From: JADFQT01 sp965216025
GTDB taxonomy: Bacteria; Chloroflexota; Dehalococcoidia; Lucifugimonadales; UBA3495
Direction: 5' to 3'
Assembly (NCBI GenBank): GCA_965216025.1
Contig: CBDCEX010000018.1
Span: 186,001-250,000, forward strand
DNA length: 64,000 nt
Made by a program: the position numbers and the translations under genes. Below are positions 25,187 through 35,033 of this stretch, one piece after another. Under the pieces are notes generated by a model that saw only the letters and a program-made list of their open reading frames with translations, searched no databases and was not told the origin of the DNA. How positions within the stretch are numbered: position 1 is the stretch's first letter; the number at the start of each line of letters is the position of its first letter.

Positions 25187-26398
25187 ATGCCTGGAAACCG
25201 GAAACAGCAGGCCCTCTCGGCCGCAATGGTCCGAACCGTCAACAGGCCCGGCATGTACGCCGACGGCAACGGCTTGAACCTGAAGGTAGTGTCCTCCGGG
25301 GCCAAGAGATGGGTCCAGCGGGTCACCATCGGCGGAAAGCGCCACAACCTGGGGCTGGGTGGCTACCCGGCGGTGTCCCTGGCCGAGGCCCGGGAATTGG
25401 CCGCCGAAAATCAGCGGGCCATCCGCCAGGGCCGGGACCCCCTAGCCGAGAAGCACCAGGCCGAAGAGGACCTCCGCAGGCCCCCCGTCCCTGCCTTCAC
25501 CCAGGCTGCCGAGCAGGTGATCGAGATGCGCCGGCCGACCTGGTCCAACACCAAGCACGCCTCCCAGTGGGAGAATACCCTCCGCACCTATGCCCACCCG
25601 GTGATCGGACGCAAGCCAGTCGACGAAATAACGACTGCCGACGTGCTGGCTGTACTGACCCCCATCTGGACCGTCAAGCCGGAAACCGCCAGCCGGGTGC
25701 GGCAACGCCTGGAGACCGTACTGGACTGGACCGTGGCCCAGGGCTGGAGGGCGGACAATCCCGCCGGAAAGGCCATTCTCCGGGTCCTGCCCCGTATTTC
25801 CCGGCTGAAGGGCCACCACACGGCCCTGCCCTATGGCGACGTGCCGGATGCACTGCGACAGGTCTGGGAGTCCACCGCCGACCGGGTGACTCGGATCTCC
25901 TTCGAGTTCCTGGTCCTGACCGCTGCCCGGTCCGGTGAGGTCCGTCTGGCCATGTGGGAGGAGATGGAGGTGGAGTCCTCTACCTGGAAGGTCCCGGCGG
26001 CGCGGATGAAGGCCCGACGGGAGCACCGGGTCCCGCTGACCGGACGAGCCCTGGAAATCCTGTCCCAGGCCCGGGAGTTGGACGGGCAGGACAGCGGCCT
26101 GGTATTTCCGGCCGGAAACCGAAAGCCTCTGTCCGACATGGTATACACGGCCTTGCTGCGGCGATTGGGAATACCCGCGGTACCCCACGGGTTCCGCAGC
26201 AGCTTCAAGGACTGGTGCATGGAGGTCCGCGGTGGCGATCACAGGTGGTTCCTGAGCGAGGCGGCGCTGGCCCACAACCTGGGCAATGCGACGGAAACCG
26301 CCTACGCCCGAACGGACCTCTTGGAGCCACGACGGCCGTTGATGGATGAATGGGCCGAATTTCTGCAGGCGTCACCGCCCAGCAGCCAAGCTCCCTGA
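25187..26398 (+). CDS. P4-type tyrosine recombinase/integrase
   Basis: About 403 aa. The N-terminal DUF4102-like arm-binding domain has GMYADGNGLNLKV and HNLGLGGYPAVSLAEARELA (about 1-95). The core-binding domain is at about 100-195. The catalytic domain includes the first Arg (TAARSGEVRLAMW), Lys in the beta-hairpin region, H-x-x-R (PHGFRSSFKDW), a later His/Asn stretch (ALAHNLGNATETAYAR) and the nucleophile Tyr in TAYAR. The ATG at 25187 is preferred over the GTG at 25181 because GGAGG lies directly before it. It probably integrates at the tRNA-Ser gene. The frame is intact. Confidence 0.9.
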   Translation: MPGNRKQQALSAAMVRTVNRPGMYADGNGLNLKVVSSGAKRWVQRVTIGGKRHNLGLGGYPAVSLAEARELAAENQRAIRQGRDPLAEKHQAEEDLRRPPVPAFTQAAEQVIEMRRPTWSNTKHASQWENTLRTYAHPVIGRKPVDEITTADVLAVLTPIWTVKPETASRVRQRLETVLDWTVAQGWRADNPAGKAILRVLPRISRLKGHHTALPYGDVPDALRQVWESTADRVTRISFEFLVLTAARSGEVRLAMWEEMEVESSTWKVPAARMKARREHRVPLTGRALEILSQARELDGQDSGLVFPAGNRKPLSDMVYTALLRRLGIPAVPHGFRSSFKDWCMEVRGGDHRWFLSEAALAHNLGNATETAYARTDLLEPRRPLMDEWAEFLQASPPSSQAP

Positions 26399-26921
26399 GA
26401 ATGAGGTGTCACCGCACATGCTGGCACAGGTAGGTGAAGGGGGAATCGATTCCAGGTACCGAGTTACGGTGTGTCATGGACTATAACTGTGTGGTGGGCC
26501 GGGCAAAGGAAGCCAGGCACTCCCGTCAGTACTTGGTATCGAGAATTAGTTCGAGTCCATCACGGTGGACCTACACGTACCGAATTGCGAACTTTTCGGT
26601 GGGAGGTTCCAATATAATCGGACTAGCCTTCTTCTCCGGTCAGGTTAGATCATCTTACTAAACTCGCATTTCGCCTGGTCCAGTTTCCTGGGAGCAGGTC
26701 AGTTGCATAGGCATAAGCCGGACGGTGAGGTCCAGGAGTTATGAATTCAGTCTTCTCAGGTCGGAAAAAGTGGGCCAAGCGTAACAGTATTACAAACTTT
26801 TGAGCTGCTGGTGGTTTTTTGAACAACCGATCAGACGTAGGTCCTATCTTCAAATGCAGTGACTAGCCTCGAGATGGTCCGATTGAAAATTTGTTAAAGC
26901 ACATTATAAGAGTGTTCGTTG
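26399..26921. other. Non-coding stretch downstream of the integrase
   Basis: No open frame with a ribosome-binding site or recognisable product. I searched for a second copy of the tRNA 3' end here and found none. Confidence 0.5.
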
Positions 26922-29429
26922 CTACTCAAAAGCCGGGTCAATCGCAGTAGCTCCCCAAAAATTGAACCCGATCACAAACGACACTCGAGCATTGATGCGG
27001 AGTCCGTCCCATACAGCTCTGTCTGTGTTCGCCAAATGGAGAAACACGCGGTCAGCTTCGCCATCTCGGACCACGAATGCGTAGTCATATTCCAGCCGAT
27101 CAACCCTACCCGTGAATCTCTGAAACCCTCCTGAACCTGGGATTGCACCTCGAATCAATCGCTTGATCTTCGGGTCCATGGAGAGGTCTCGTAATTTCCG
27201 AAACCTTTCCTGTGCCTCGATTGTTTTCCCATTCACATACAGTTGACGCGCGTACCAGAATTGGGCCTCGACATTGGGGTCACCTTCAGTAAACCCTCTT
27301 CTTAAATGGTATTCGATGTCTTCCGGATTACCGCCATTTTGATCAATAAGCAGCTTCGCGTAGTTGAAGTGCACCTGTTTGTCGTTTACGTCAGCATCTA
27401 TTGAGGATTCATACACCTAAACCGCTTGATCTAATTCCCCCTTCTTCGCGAATAGCTTTGCTAGCCGAACTGCAATGAATGGATTGTTGGGATTTCGCGC
27501 GAACGCGGCCTGCAAGGCAGCTTCTGATCTGTCGTCATCGGCGAGCAAGTTCCCTAATTGGGACTCGGCAACCAAGATATATGGATTATCAGGAAACTTT
27601 TGTAAACCCTGCTGTATTGCTTCCTCTACCTCTTTAACCGCTTCACCAAATTGAAACTCGTTCAACTGCTCCGACTCGTCTTGCATTATCTCGGCCAGTT
27701 TCGTCAGTTGAACTTTGGCGAGGGTATGATAGCCGTATGAATCTACTGCCGCTGTTCCTGTGAGGGTCCTAGCAAGATTCTGTGCATCTCGGAGGTAAGT
27801 TTGGGATTCCAAAGGCGACTTCGCATTCTCAGCTTTCCTTAGTTGTAGCTCAGCCAGGGAGTGGGTTACGGTGCCGTCTTGAGGAGCTAAGGCTCTCGCT
27901 CTGGCCAAATAGTCGGTAGCCTTTTGCAAGTTGCCATTAGGACGGTTCATTTCGTAAATGGCCATCTGATGAAGCAGATAGGGTTCTTCTCCCGCCTGAT
28001 TGCGGGCAGCGGAGTACACCGCTTCTGCCATGTCGTAGTCAGAAAATTGGTCCAACATTGACCTCCCACGAACCAGTCTTCGAAACGCCCTTCGGTCCGC
28101 ATCATAGTCAATGTTCATCGTGTTTATCATCTGCAGGTTCAAATCAAGTCGTTGTTGAGGATTTACTAAAACCCTGTCCACAATGATTTCGGCGATATGA
28201 GGGTGGCGCGTGACGTATACGTAGTCCCGCGTACGGCGGTCATAGCGAGCGGAAACCAATGCTTCCAATGGCCGGAAAAATCGTTCGCTGAAGTCGGTAA
28301 ACCGAATGCCATACAAACGATTGACTATCCCAGCCCGAACAGGGACATCAAACCTATTGAGGAAACAGATCCCGAGATACATCGACCTAGCAAGGTCTGG
28401 CTTTACTTCCGCAAACTCGTCGGCAATTATGTCCTCAAACGGTTTGCCAAGAGTAGCTTCGTGAAGGGCGACCAAGAGCTGTCGGCCAGCTCTGGCCGTG
28501 AAAGCTTGCTTTCGTTCTTCATCGTTGAGCCGCTCCAGTCGAAAGAGGGACCGGTGCTCCTCCAACAAGTTCAATAACCGGTCAATCTCTGCCGGGGATA
28601 AGAATCTAACCTCGAACTCGTTAGTAACATAAGGTTCTAAATCTTGACAGGACATGTTCCATTCGTTTATCCGCTCCGCTCCAAATACAGTGACCGGGAC
28701 AGAGTGCCGCCTACACAGCTTGATTAAATCCAGCACCTGGGGAACTCGGTCCCCAACATCGTCTACAAACAAATAAATCCGTTCATCGATGACTCTCGAT
28801 AGTTCTTAAAGAGATTCAAACGATAACTCTCCATGAGGTTCTAGGTACAGGCACAGTTTGCCGAAGCTCAAAGCCGCTTCCCAAGCGACCCGTTGCAAAA
28901 GCACAGATTTACCAGACCCCGCGTGTCCCTTCACAGCATAGAACTTATAGCCTTTCTCGCCTTGGTCACCTAATACCGCGTCAGATAGGATAGTGTCCTG
29001 CACGTCCCGCCGAACGTCCAGGTTCCTCTCAACCGCAGCCCACCGAGGGTTGAATCCCCTATAGAACATGGGAGGGGAAAGCGATTCTGTAGGTAGTCCA
29101 TTACGAACATATTCAACATCATTTTCAAGAAACTCAAGACAAGCTGAACTCAATCTGGGGTCTCGGACTACGAATCGCTCAGAGATTGGGAGGTCGGCAA
29201 CGACGGGAGTAGGGACAACTCCACGAAAAACAGAAGTAATTTGCTTGTCCAAAGCAGTTAAGAACTCTTCGAACGTGCCCTTAAGAGTCGTTATCCGTTT
29301 GCTTTCCCAAAACCGTTCCTCAGGGCCTGTTACCTCGGGCGTTACCGTGTAATACCTAGGCCGTTCATTGGTATTCCCTAGTTCCAACAGTAATTGTCGA
29401 ATATCTTGATCTCGTAGGCTATGGCCGAC
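26922..29429 (-). pseudogene. SIR2-STAND-TPR-cold-shock defence-type protein, decayed
   Basis: Three collinear frames form one protein of at least 835 aa. The start retains only the tail of a SIR2-like domain (GHSLRDQDIRQLL, then RYYTVTPEV and GTFEEFLTALD). A P-loop follows (KGHAGSGKSVLLQRVAWEAA), then a Walker B-like LFVDDVGD, a STAND-type helical region, TPR-like repeats (about 27417-28100) and a C-terminal cold-shock-like OB fold (GRVDRLEYDYAFV, VFLHLAN). In-frame TAA at 28806 and TAG at 27417 break it, and nearly all of the SIR2 domain is missing upstream. SIR2-STAND architectures are known in abortive-infection systems; this copy should be inactive. Confidence 0.7.
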
Positions 29430-29508
29430 TCAATCAGAACATCAAGCCTGGGTAGCGAATGAGTTAGGAATAAGGTCTACGCGCTGATTATTTGCGGTAA
29501 TGCCGGAC

Positions 29509-29985
29509 TTATGGCTGGGTTGCGGAGCCTGGCGCGGGTGGCCGCTCTAAAAGCTCCAGCCAGTTGCCGTCGGGGTCCTGGAGGTAGCAGCCCTTGCGCG
29601 CAAGAGGATAGGTGGCGTTGGGGCGGACGGCAGGCGGGCTGACAAACCTGAACCCTTGGGAGGAGAGCTCCTCATAGAATGAGTCCAGGTCGTCGACTAT
29701 GATTCCCAGGTGAGTAGCTCCGACGCTGTTGCGGTCGGAAGGCTCGATACGTTCCCCCGGTGGGTTGAGATACTGGATCAGCTCTACAGAATGCCTCACA
29801 TCCCCAGCACCCAGGTAGACGATGTGCAATTTGGCGTTGGGGTAACCGACAAGCTGAGAGATAAACTCGCCCTCCAGGATGTGGTTGCGTTCCTCTTGCA
29901 GCCCCAGTAGATCGCGGTAGAAGTCCAGCGAGCGTTCCATGTCGCTGACCACGAATCCGGTGTGGTTCATCCATTCTACCTTCAT
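29509..29985 (-). CDS. VOC-family (glyoxalase-like) protein
   Basis: 158 aa with two beta-alpha-beta-beta-beta halves. The first half starts WMNHTGFVVSDMERSLDFYR and the second VGATHLGIIVDDLDSFYEEL; the end has CYLQDPDGNWLELLE. Metal ligands are plausible as His in NHTGF, His in THLGI and Glu in WLELLE. Substrate unknown: lyase, epimerase or ring-cleaving roles all occur in the family. The frame is intact and monocistronic. Confidence 0.85.
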   Translation of the reverse strand: MKVEWMNHTGFVVSDMERSLDFYRDLLGLQEERNHILEGEFISQLVGYPNAKLHIVYLGAGDVRHSVELIQYLNPPGERIEPSDRNSVGATHLGIIVDDLDSFYEELSSQGFRFVSPPAVRPNATYPLARKGCYLQDPDGNWLELLERPPAPGSATQP

Positions 29986-29989
29986 CCGG

Positions 29990-30882
29990 TACCTTCCTAT
30001 AGTGGTTTAGCGTTTCGCCGTTCACGCCAGGGCCGCCAAATAATGGTTCCCAGGGACGTTCCGGAGCTGGTACGCAGCCCCTTAACCCTCCCCGCCGACA
30101 GCCATGGTACGCCGTCTTCTGCCTGGCTGGCTTGACCCGGTCACCGGGGCACTCCCAGCGCAGCCCGTCCAGGCAGATAGGGATCAATGATGGATGGGTT
30201 GGGTAAGTTTGGGAGCAGCGTCTCTGCCTAAACTGCTATGAAAGTCTAGGGATTTTCATCGGTGGTGGTGAACCACGGATTCAGGTACGCTAATACCAAG
30301 GTGAAAACTACATAATGCTAAATCTCAAAGTCTGCTTGGGCAATCGGCAGTGTGTTAGTTTACGCAACCTGAAGGAGCAAAATCCTTCGTCACACCGGCT
30401 TACGCCGGTGTCCAGGAAAGTACATTCTGCACTATTCCCTGGATTCCGGCGTTCGCCGGAATGACGGTGTTGGCAGCGCTGCCCAATCCGGTGTCGATGT
30501 AGATTCCACTTTGGCTTTGGTTTAGAAACTCGGACGGAACCCCCGATTCTCCCAACGACGTCGTATTCTCAACAACGATAATCGACGTATTAGTAGAATA
30601 TTGAAACGTATTACATATAATATTATGCCAGTTAAACCTGTAATACGTCTGCCGGCCGTAGCGCGACACCGGACCAATGGCTTTCCGGCCAGACTTCTAG
30701 AACCGGAAGTATCCCCGAGAAATAAGTGGAAAAGAGTTGTGCGCATGGCGCAAATAGCCTTCCGCTGACACCGAATCCTCGTATCTCGGGAAGGACTCCT
30801 GCCTCAATCAATCTTCGTCATGAGGTGCCCGAGCATCGTTCGAATCCAGCTCTTGACATAGACAAGGCGAGTTCGGTGCATC
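29990..30882. other. Non-coding, repeat-bearing intergenic region
   Basis: No gene is supported in this 890-base stretch. It contains two palindromic repeats at 30392-30462 and an A+T-rich block at about 30560-30640. Confidence 0.5.
30392..30462. repeat. Pair of interspersed palindromes
   Basis: ACACCGGCTTACGCCGGTGT (30392-30411) and ATTCCGGCGTTCGCCGGAAT (30443-30462), about 30 bases apart. The TGGATTCCGGCG...CGCCGGAATGACG style is that of widespread bacterial interspersed palindromes. Confidence 0.75.
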
Positions 30883-31281
30883 TCAGACGAAGCCTCCCAG
30901 GAACTTCCTGGCTGCCATGGTCCCGCCGATTGAGGCGACGAAGCCTTCAGGGTCCTCCTTGAGGGATTTGACCTCGCGCTTGGTAAACCCGTGTTCTCCG
31001 GTCGGGTCTCCTTGTGGGGACCCGGTTGCTTCTTCCAGCACTGTGGCGATGGTCTCGTTGGTCATGATGGTGTGCAGGATCCGGCGCAGGAGCAGGTCGT
31101 CGGTCAGTGCGACGTCCAGTTGAGGGGTGTTACATGGTTGCCAACCGTTGGCGGGCCCTGAGAGGCACTCATAGAGAAGATTGCGGCTTCTCCCGTTGTC
31201 GGTCGGCACCATCTCTTCCGCACAGATTCCGCATGTGAGGAGTCCGTGCAGCGGGGTTTCTGGCTGAGCTTGGGTGGTCAT
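30883..31281 (-). CDS. Stand-alone recombinase zinc-ribbon domain protein
   Basis: 132 aa resembling only the C-terminal part of large serine recombinases. LLTCGICAEEM supplies the first Cys pair and YECLSG...QPCN the second, followed by the coiled helical region LDVALTDDLLLRRIL and a C-terminal AARKFLGGFV. No catalytic resolvase domain precedes it; two strong terminators and the helicase gene lie upstream. It could be a remnant of a recombinase split by the cassette insertion, or a small accessory protein. Confidence 0.6.
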   Translation of the reverse strand: MTTQAQPETPLHGLLTCGICAEEMVPTDNGRSRNLLYECLSGPANGWQPCNTPQLDVALTDDLLLRRILHTIMTNETIATVLEEATGSPQGDPTGEHGFTKREVKSLKEDPEGFVASIGGTMAARKFLGGFV

Positions 31282-31497
31282 GGTGGTGTTCTCTCTTCGG
31301 CGCCCCTCTTGGTGGGGCGTATCTTGATTTTACGGCAGCGAGTCCCTGCTTCATAGTGGGGCAGGGCTCTCTTTCCTGACTCCGGGGCTTGGTCTAAGTT
31401 GTCGGAGGCCCGGATGGGTTAGGTCGGCGGCTTTGCAGGTCCATTTTATCCAGCCTTGAGCCGCCGGACTTTTCGTTCTGCTGCGGGAGAAATAACA

Positions 31498-31523
31498 GGG
31501 GCGGGCCGTTGCAGGCCCGCCCC
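31498..31523. terminator. GC-rich hairpin between helicase and zinc-ribbon genes
   Basis: GGGGCGGGCC, loop GTTGCA, GGCCCGCCCC: a perfect 10-bp stem. A pyrimidine-rich stretch follows on the plus strand but no clear T-run on the minus strand. Confidence 0.55.
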
Positions 31524-31540
31524 TTCTGGTTACTTTTCTG

Positions 31541-31583
31541 AAAGCCTGGGGGCCGACGTCTCGACCAAGGCCCCAGGCTTTTT
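31541..31583. terminator. Bidirectional intrinsic terminator of the defence operon
   Basis: AAAGCCTGGGGGCC and GGCCCCAGGCTTT form a stem of about 13 bp with a 14-base loop and T-runs on both sides. It lies 100 bases past the helicase stop and should end the minus-strand operon. Confidence 0.8.
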
Positions 31584-31683
31584 CTGTCCTTGTACATCTG
31601 GGGCAGGTTGTATGCGAACCAACCGTCCCCGATCCTGAAGCTCTGCTATCGAAGTTCGTTCAACTATTCCTGTGACAGGGATT

Positions 31684-34512
31684 TCAGGTGGCCCATGGAC
31701 CTTCCCACCACCTCAGCCTCCCGTCGGCTGCCTCGTACGATTCCGCATCTGTGGTGACCCTCGTAATCCTGTCGTGAGGGTCGGTTACCTCCCAGTGCTT
31801 CCCGCCTATGTTCTCGGCCGTCCACCCTTCCGGCAGGAGGGCGGGGTCCCTCAGTGATCTCTCCAAGTCGTCCATCGTGATCAGTGGGTTGAGTGGGGTG
31901 TTCCCGATGTCCCACATGGTGTTCAGCCGGTTGATGTCGAAGTCGTTCCGGGCCTCAATCTTTTCGAGTTCGGCGTCTGGGTCTAGCCCATCCCGGATGA
32001 TGGCCTGGATGTTGGCGGCAATGATCGGCGGATAGGCGCCCACGTTGTCCACGATGTCCTTGAACCGCCTTTCGACCGCCCTGTAGGCGTCGTGTTCGGC
32101 GGTGTTCTCATAGAATAGGTTCAGAACGTCCACTATGGGGCACTCCTGCCCGATCCGGTCGATTCTGCCGGCCCTCTGTTCCAAGGTCATGGGGTTCCAC
32201 GGAATGTCATGATTGACTAAGGCGGTGCAGAACTGGAGGTTCAGGGACTCTGATGCGGTCTCAGTACAGAGGAGAATTCCCTGATTTCCTTTCCGGAAGG
32301 CCGCCAGGCGCTCTCCCCTGTCTCCCTCCACGTGGTCCTGACCGTATAGCTCCGTTACGTGGTGTCCGGTGCCTCTGAGGTATTCTGCCAGCCATTTCTG
32401 GGTGTCCCGGAACTGGGTAAACATCAGGATGTGGGAATGACCGTCCTCCCGGAGTTCCCTGATAACCTCGTTCAGCGTGCTCCGCTTTGTGTCTTCCTGA
32501 GAAAGCCTCTCGGCTTCCTCCGCGGCCTTGAGAAGGAAGTCGACGTTCTTCACTTTTTGGAGGGCGTCTGCGGTCGATTCTTGGTCCTCGTCCCAGTCGG
32601 CGTCGTTAAGCATGGTTGTCCAGTCGTCGTTGTCCTCTAGCTTCCTTTCAGCCGCGTTCCTGAGAGTCTGGGCGAAGGCGTAGGTTGAAGACCCGAACCT
32701 CTTCCGGAATATGGTCCTGATGAATCCCAGGGACTGCTGGCTTATGTCCCTGTCGGCGTAGCACCTCCGCACGAGTTCGGGAATCTCGTCGTACAGCGTC
32801 TTCTCGTCGGTACTCATCGTGATCACGGTGTCCCTGACCCGCCGGCTGGGTATCGGGGCGTTCAACAGACCCTGTTCCCGGTATTGCCGGAGGAGCTGAC
32901 GGGTGTGACGGCTCATCAGCCTCCTGGCAGGCGCCGAGTCTTCCATGGCATTCATGGTCTGTTTGATTACAGCAGGATCTTGGAGCATGGATTCGAGGTA
33001 GTCGTTGTTCTCGCTGTTCAGCACTCCTGACGCTCTCGCAGTGGGGTTGGATTTCCTCCACAGGTCTCTCCTGAATTTCCATTCAGGGATGTCAGGCACC
33101 GCGTCTTGGTAGAACCTGCGATATTCGAACTCGTTCCACCCCTCTGGTTCCAGCAGACCGAACAGGGCCCAGAGTTCCATCTCGTTCATCTGCATGGGCG
33201 TGGCAGTGAGAAGCAGCAGTTCCCGGGTTTGCCGGCAGAGCCGGTACATCATGCTGAGGTACTGGTTAGGTTGCCTCCTTGTATCGTCGTCGACGTCCCT
33301 GAATCTCGCCCTGTGGGCCTCATCGCAGATGATCAGGTCGTAGTCCCCGCAGGTTTGGAGAAACTGTTCGGTGTTCCTGACCAGCCACTGCTGGCTGGCT
33401 ATGCCGAGAGTGGTGTCCCAGGCAGGTTGTCCGGCAGGCTCCGTGCGTCCATTCCGGTATGTCCTGAAGTTGGAGTCGATGATGGGAGCGTCGAGGGCGA
33501 ACTTCATGTGGAGTTCGCCCTGCCACTGCTTGGTGGCCGCCTTGGGGGCGATGATCAGCACTCTTTTCGCCAGACCCTGGTTCAGCCTGGTTTTCAGGAT
33601 AACCCCGGCCTGTAGGGTCTTTCCCAACCCGACCTCATCCGCGATGAGCCGGCGGGCCGTAGTTTCGGAGTGAGCGTGTTGCTGGCGGAACCTCTCCTGA
33701 TGGGGCCACAGGCTCGCTGGGATGGTGGCGGCCGTGCTGTCCGGGTCTTCTCTCAGGGATTTTCTGATGTTGGCCCAGTAGTCTGATGACAGGTTTGGGT
33801 CGGTAACTGGCTTCAGCCGGGGCTTCGGCCGTAGCAGTTTTGGCGTCCCGGGTGGAGCTTTCTCTATGATGTAGTCCCGGTAGAGCTTGGGGAGGCTGAT
33901 GACTCGCACTCCGGTGGCCTGGTTGTTCCAGAGGGCTTGGAAGTCCTCCTCATCGGCCTGGAGGTGAATGCGGGTGTCTCTGTCGTTGAATACGTGAGTG
34001 GTCTCCCAGTTGGTGGCCCATCCAGAGAGCGTCTCATTCAGGCTACCGGAGAAGGAGACCTTGTTACCTTCGGCGTCTTCGACTATGCCGTACTTGCCGT
34101 GAAAAATAGTCGGCTCTCGGATGGCGACCTTCACTTCCATGACGTCGTTGGCGACGAGCCATGTTGCCAGTTCCAGGTGGTCTCGGCTGAGGTCGTCCGG
34201 CTGTATGAGGAGCAGGTCCTCCCTGTTGTGGGTGTGGAGGAGGGCGGTCTCTGCCTGTATCTGACCGTCGTGGAGTGCCTGGAGGATGTCGGGGCGGACT
34301 GTGTGATCGCAGATGAGCCGGATCCTGCCCCCGTTTCGGATGAGGCCGGCGGTTCCCGCAGCGGCAGCGATCAGCCCCTTGGCGGTGAAGGTGTAGGTGG
34401 TCCGGTCGTACCTGACGGCCTCCCGGAGCAGGGGCTCGTACAGTCCGGCGATCATGTCCGGGCAGTTGCTGTGGTTGTAAACCGGTCTCAGATTCAGGTC
34501 GGCAAGGGACAT
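31684..34512 (-). CDS. PLD-SNF2 helicase of DUF499/DUF1156 defence locus
   Basis: About 942 aa. The N-terminal quarter has a phospholipase-D-like nuclease motif (FHGKYGIVEDAEGNKVSFSG, HxK followed by a Ser/Asn stretch). The SNF2/RapA-like motor follows: Walker A in IADEVGLGKTLQAG, DEAH in LIICDEAHRARF, motif III LLLTATPMQ, and the second lobe with ILMFTQFRDTQKWL, TASESLNLQFC and EQRAGRIDRIGQ. It is expected to translocate on DNA and possibly nick it. The ATG at 34512 has GGGGA upstream; the frame overlaps the preceding gene by 19 bases. It is the last gene of the operon and intact. Confidence 0.88.
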   Translation of the reverse strand: MSLADLNLRPVYNHSNCPDMIAGLYEPLLREAVRYDRTTYTFTAKGLIAAAAGTAGLIRNGGRIRLICDHTVRPDILQALHDGQIQAETALLHTHNREDLLLIQPDDLSRDHLELATWLVANDVMEVKVAIREPTIFHGKYGIVEDAEGNKVSFSGSLNETLSGWATNWETTHVFNDRDTRIHLQADEEDFQALWNNQATGVRVISLPKLYRDYIIEKAPPGTPKLLRPKPRLKPVTDPNLSSDYWANIRKSLREDPDSTAATIPASLWPHQERFRQQHAHSETTARRLIADEVGLGKTLQAGVILKTRLNQGLAKRVLIIAPKAATKQWQGELHMKFALDAPIIDSNFRTYRNGRTEPAGQPAWDTTLGIASQQWLVRNTEQFLQTCGDYDLIICDEAHRARFRDVDDDTRRQPNQYLSMMYRLCRQTRELLLLTATPMQMNEMELWALFGLLEPEGWNEFEYRRFYQDAVPDIPEWKFRRDLWRKSNPTARASGVLNSENNDYLESMLQDPAVIKQTMNAMEDSAPARRLMSRHTRQLLRQYREQGLLNAPIPSRRVRDTVITMSTDEKTLYDEIPELVRRCYADRDISQQSLGFIRTIFRKRFGSSTYAFAQTLRNAAERKLEDNDDWTTMLNDADWDEDQESTADALQKVKNVDFLLKAAEEAERLSQEDTKRSTLNEVIRELREDGHSHILMFTQFRDTQKWLAEYLRGTGHHVTELYGQDHVEGDRGERLAAFRKGNQGILLCTETASESLNLQFCTALVNHDIPWNPMTLEQRAGRIDRIGQECPIVDVLNLFYENTAEHDAYRAVERRFKDIVDNVGAYPPIIAANIQAIIRDGLDPDAELEKIEARNDFDINRLNTMWDIGNTPLNPLITMDDLERSLRDPALLPEGWTAENIGGKHWEVTDPHDRITRVTTDAESYEAADGRLRWWEGPWAT

Positions 34513-34973
34513 TGGCAAATCCCCTTCGCTGTCACGTATGTCTGTAGGAGAATTAGAGCCTGGGTGAAGGATTCCTCCTTGTACATTTCAGCCTGCTTTT
34601 CCGCTAGCAATAGAGCTAGGGCTTTGGGAACGGGCAAGAGGGGTGGATCTCCGTATGGCAAAGTCTTGGGCTGTTCGTTGTTTTCGATTTGGCACCATAG
34701 GCGGATTATCAGTTCCGTATTCCTGACGCTGACCTTTGTGCGGCATTCTCCCACTGTTGAGTCTTTCAAGCTAACGCCGTGGGGATCGTTGTGGTCATGC
34801 TGAACACTGAAAGGGAAACCGTTGTAGGTGGTCCCTTCTAATTTCTTGTGATCTGCCGATGCTAGACCTGGTTGAGCATCAATTAACACTTCGAAGAGAA
34901 GTGCCTTTGTTTTGGTGTCATACCAGAACTCGGTGGCCTCATGGATTGGGAAATGGGGAGGATGTATCGCCAT
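34494..34973 (-). CDS. Unknown operon protein, 159 aa
   Basis: GAGGAG lies six to seven bases before the ATG at 34973. The sequence has ATEFWYDTKTKALLFEVLID and a C-terminal helical part (PVPKALALLLAEKQAEMYK). No family recognised. Its position between the TIR gene and the helicase, with a 19-base overlap into the helicase, says it belongs to the operon. Confidence 0.65.
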   Translation of the reverse strand: MAIHPPHFPIHEATEFWYDTKTKALLFEVLIDAQPGLASADHKKLEGTTYNGFPFSVQHDHNDPHGVSLKDSTVGECRTKVSVRNTELIIRLWCQIENNEQPKTLPYGDPPLLPVPKALALLLAEKQAEMYKEESFTQALILLQTYVTAKGICQCPLPT

Positions 34974-35033
34974 CACTGGCTCCTCAGTGAGTGGTGTTCA
35001 CGGGTCCTGTTGCCTGTGGTTCCTTTTGCGGTG

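Noticed and set aside
30560..30640. A+T-rich block as a replication or transfer origin
   Set aside because: No iterons, DnaA boxes or partner genes were seen around it.
30840..30862. ATCGTTCGAATCCAGCTCT as the second attachment site for the tRNA-Ser integrase
   Set aside because: It matches the tRNA 3' half only in a short T-loop core with gaps. A true att repeat should match 15 or more bases continuously.
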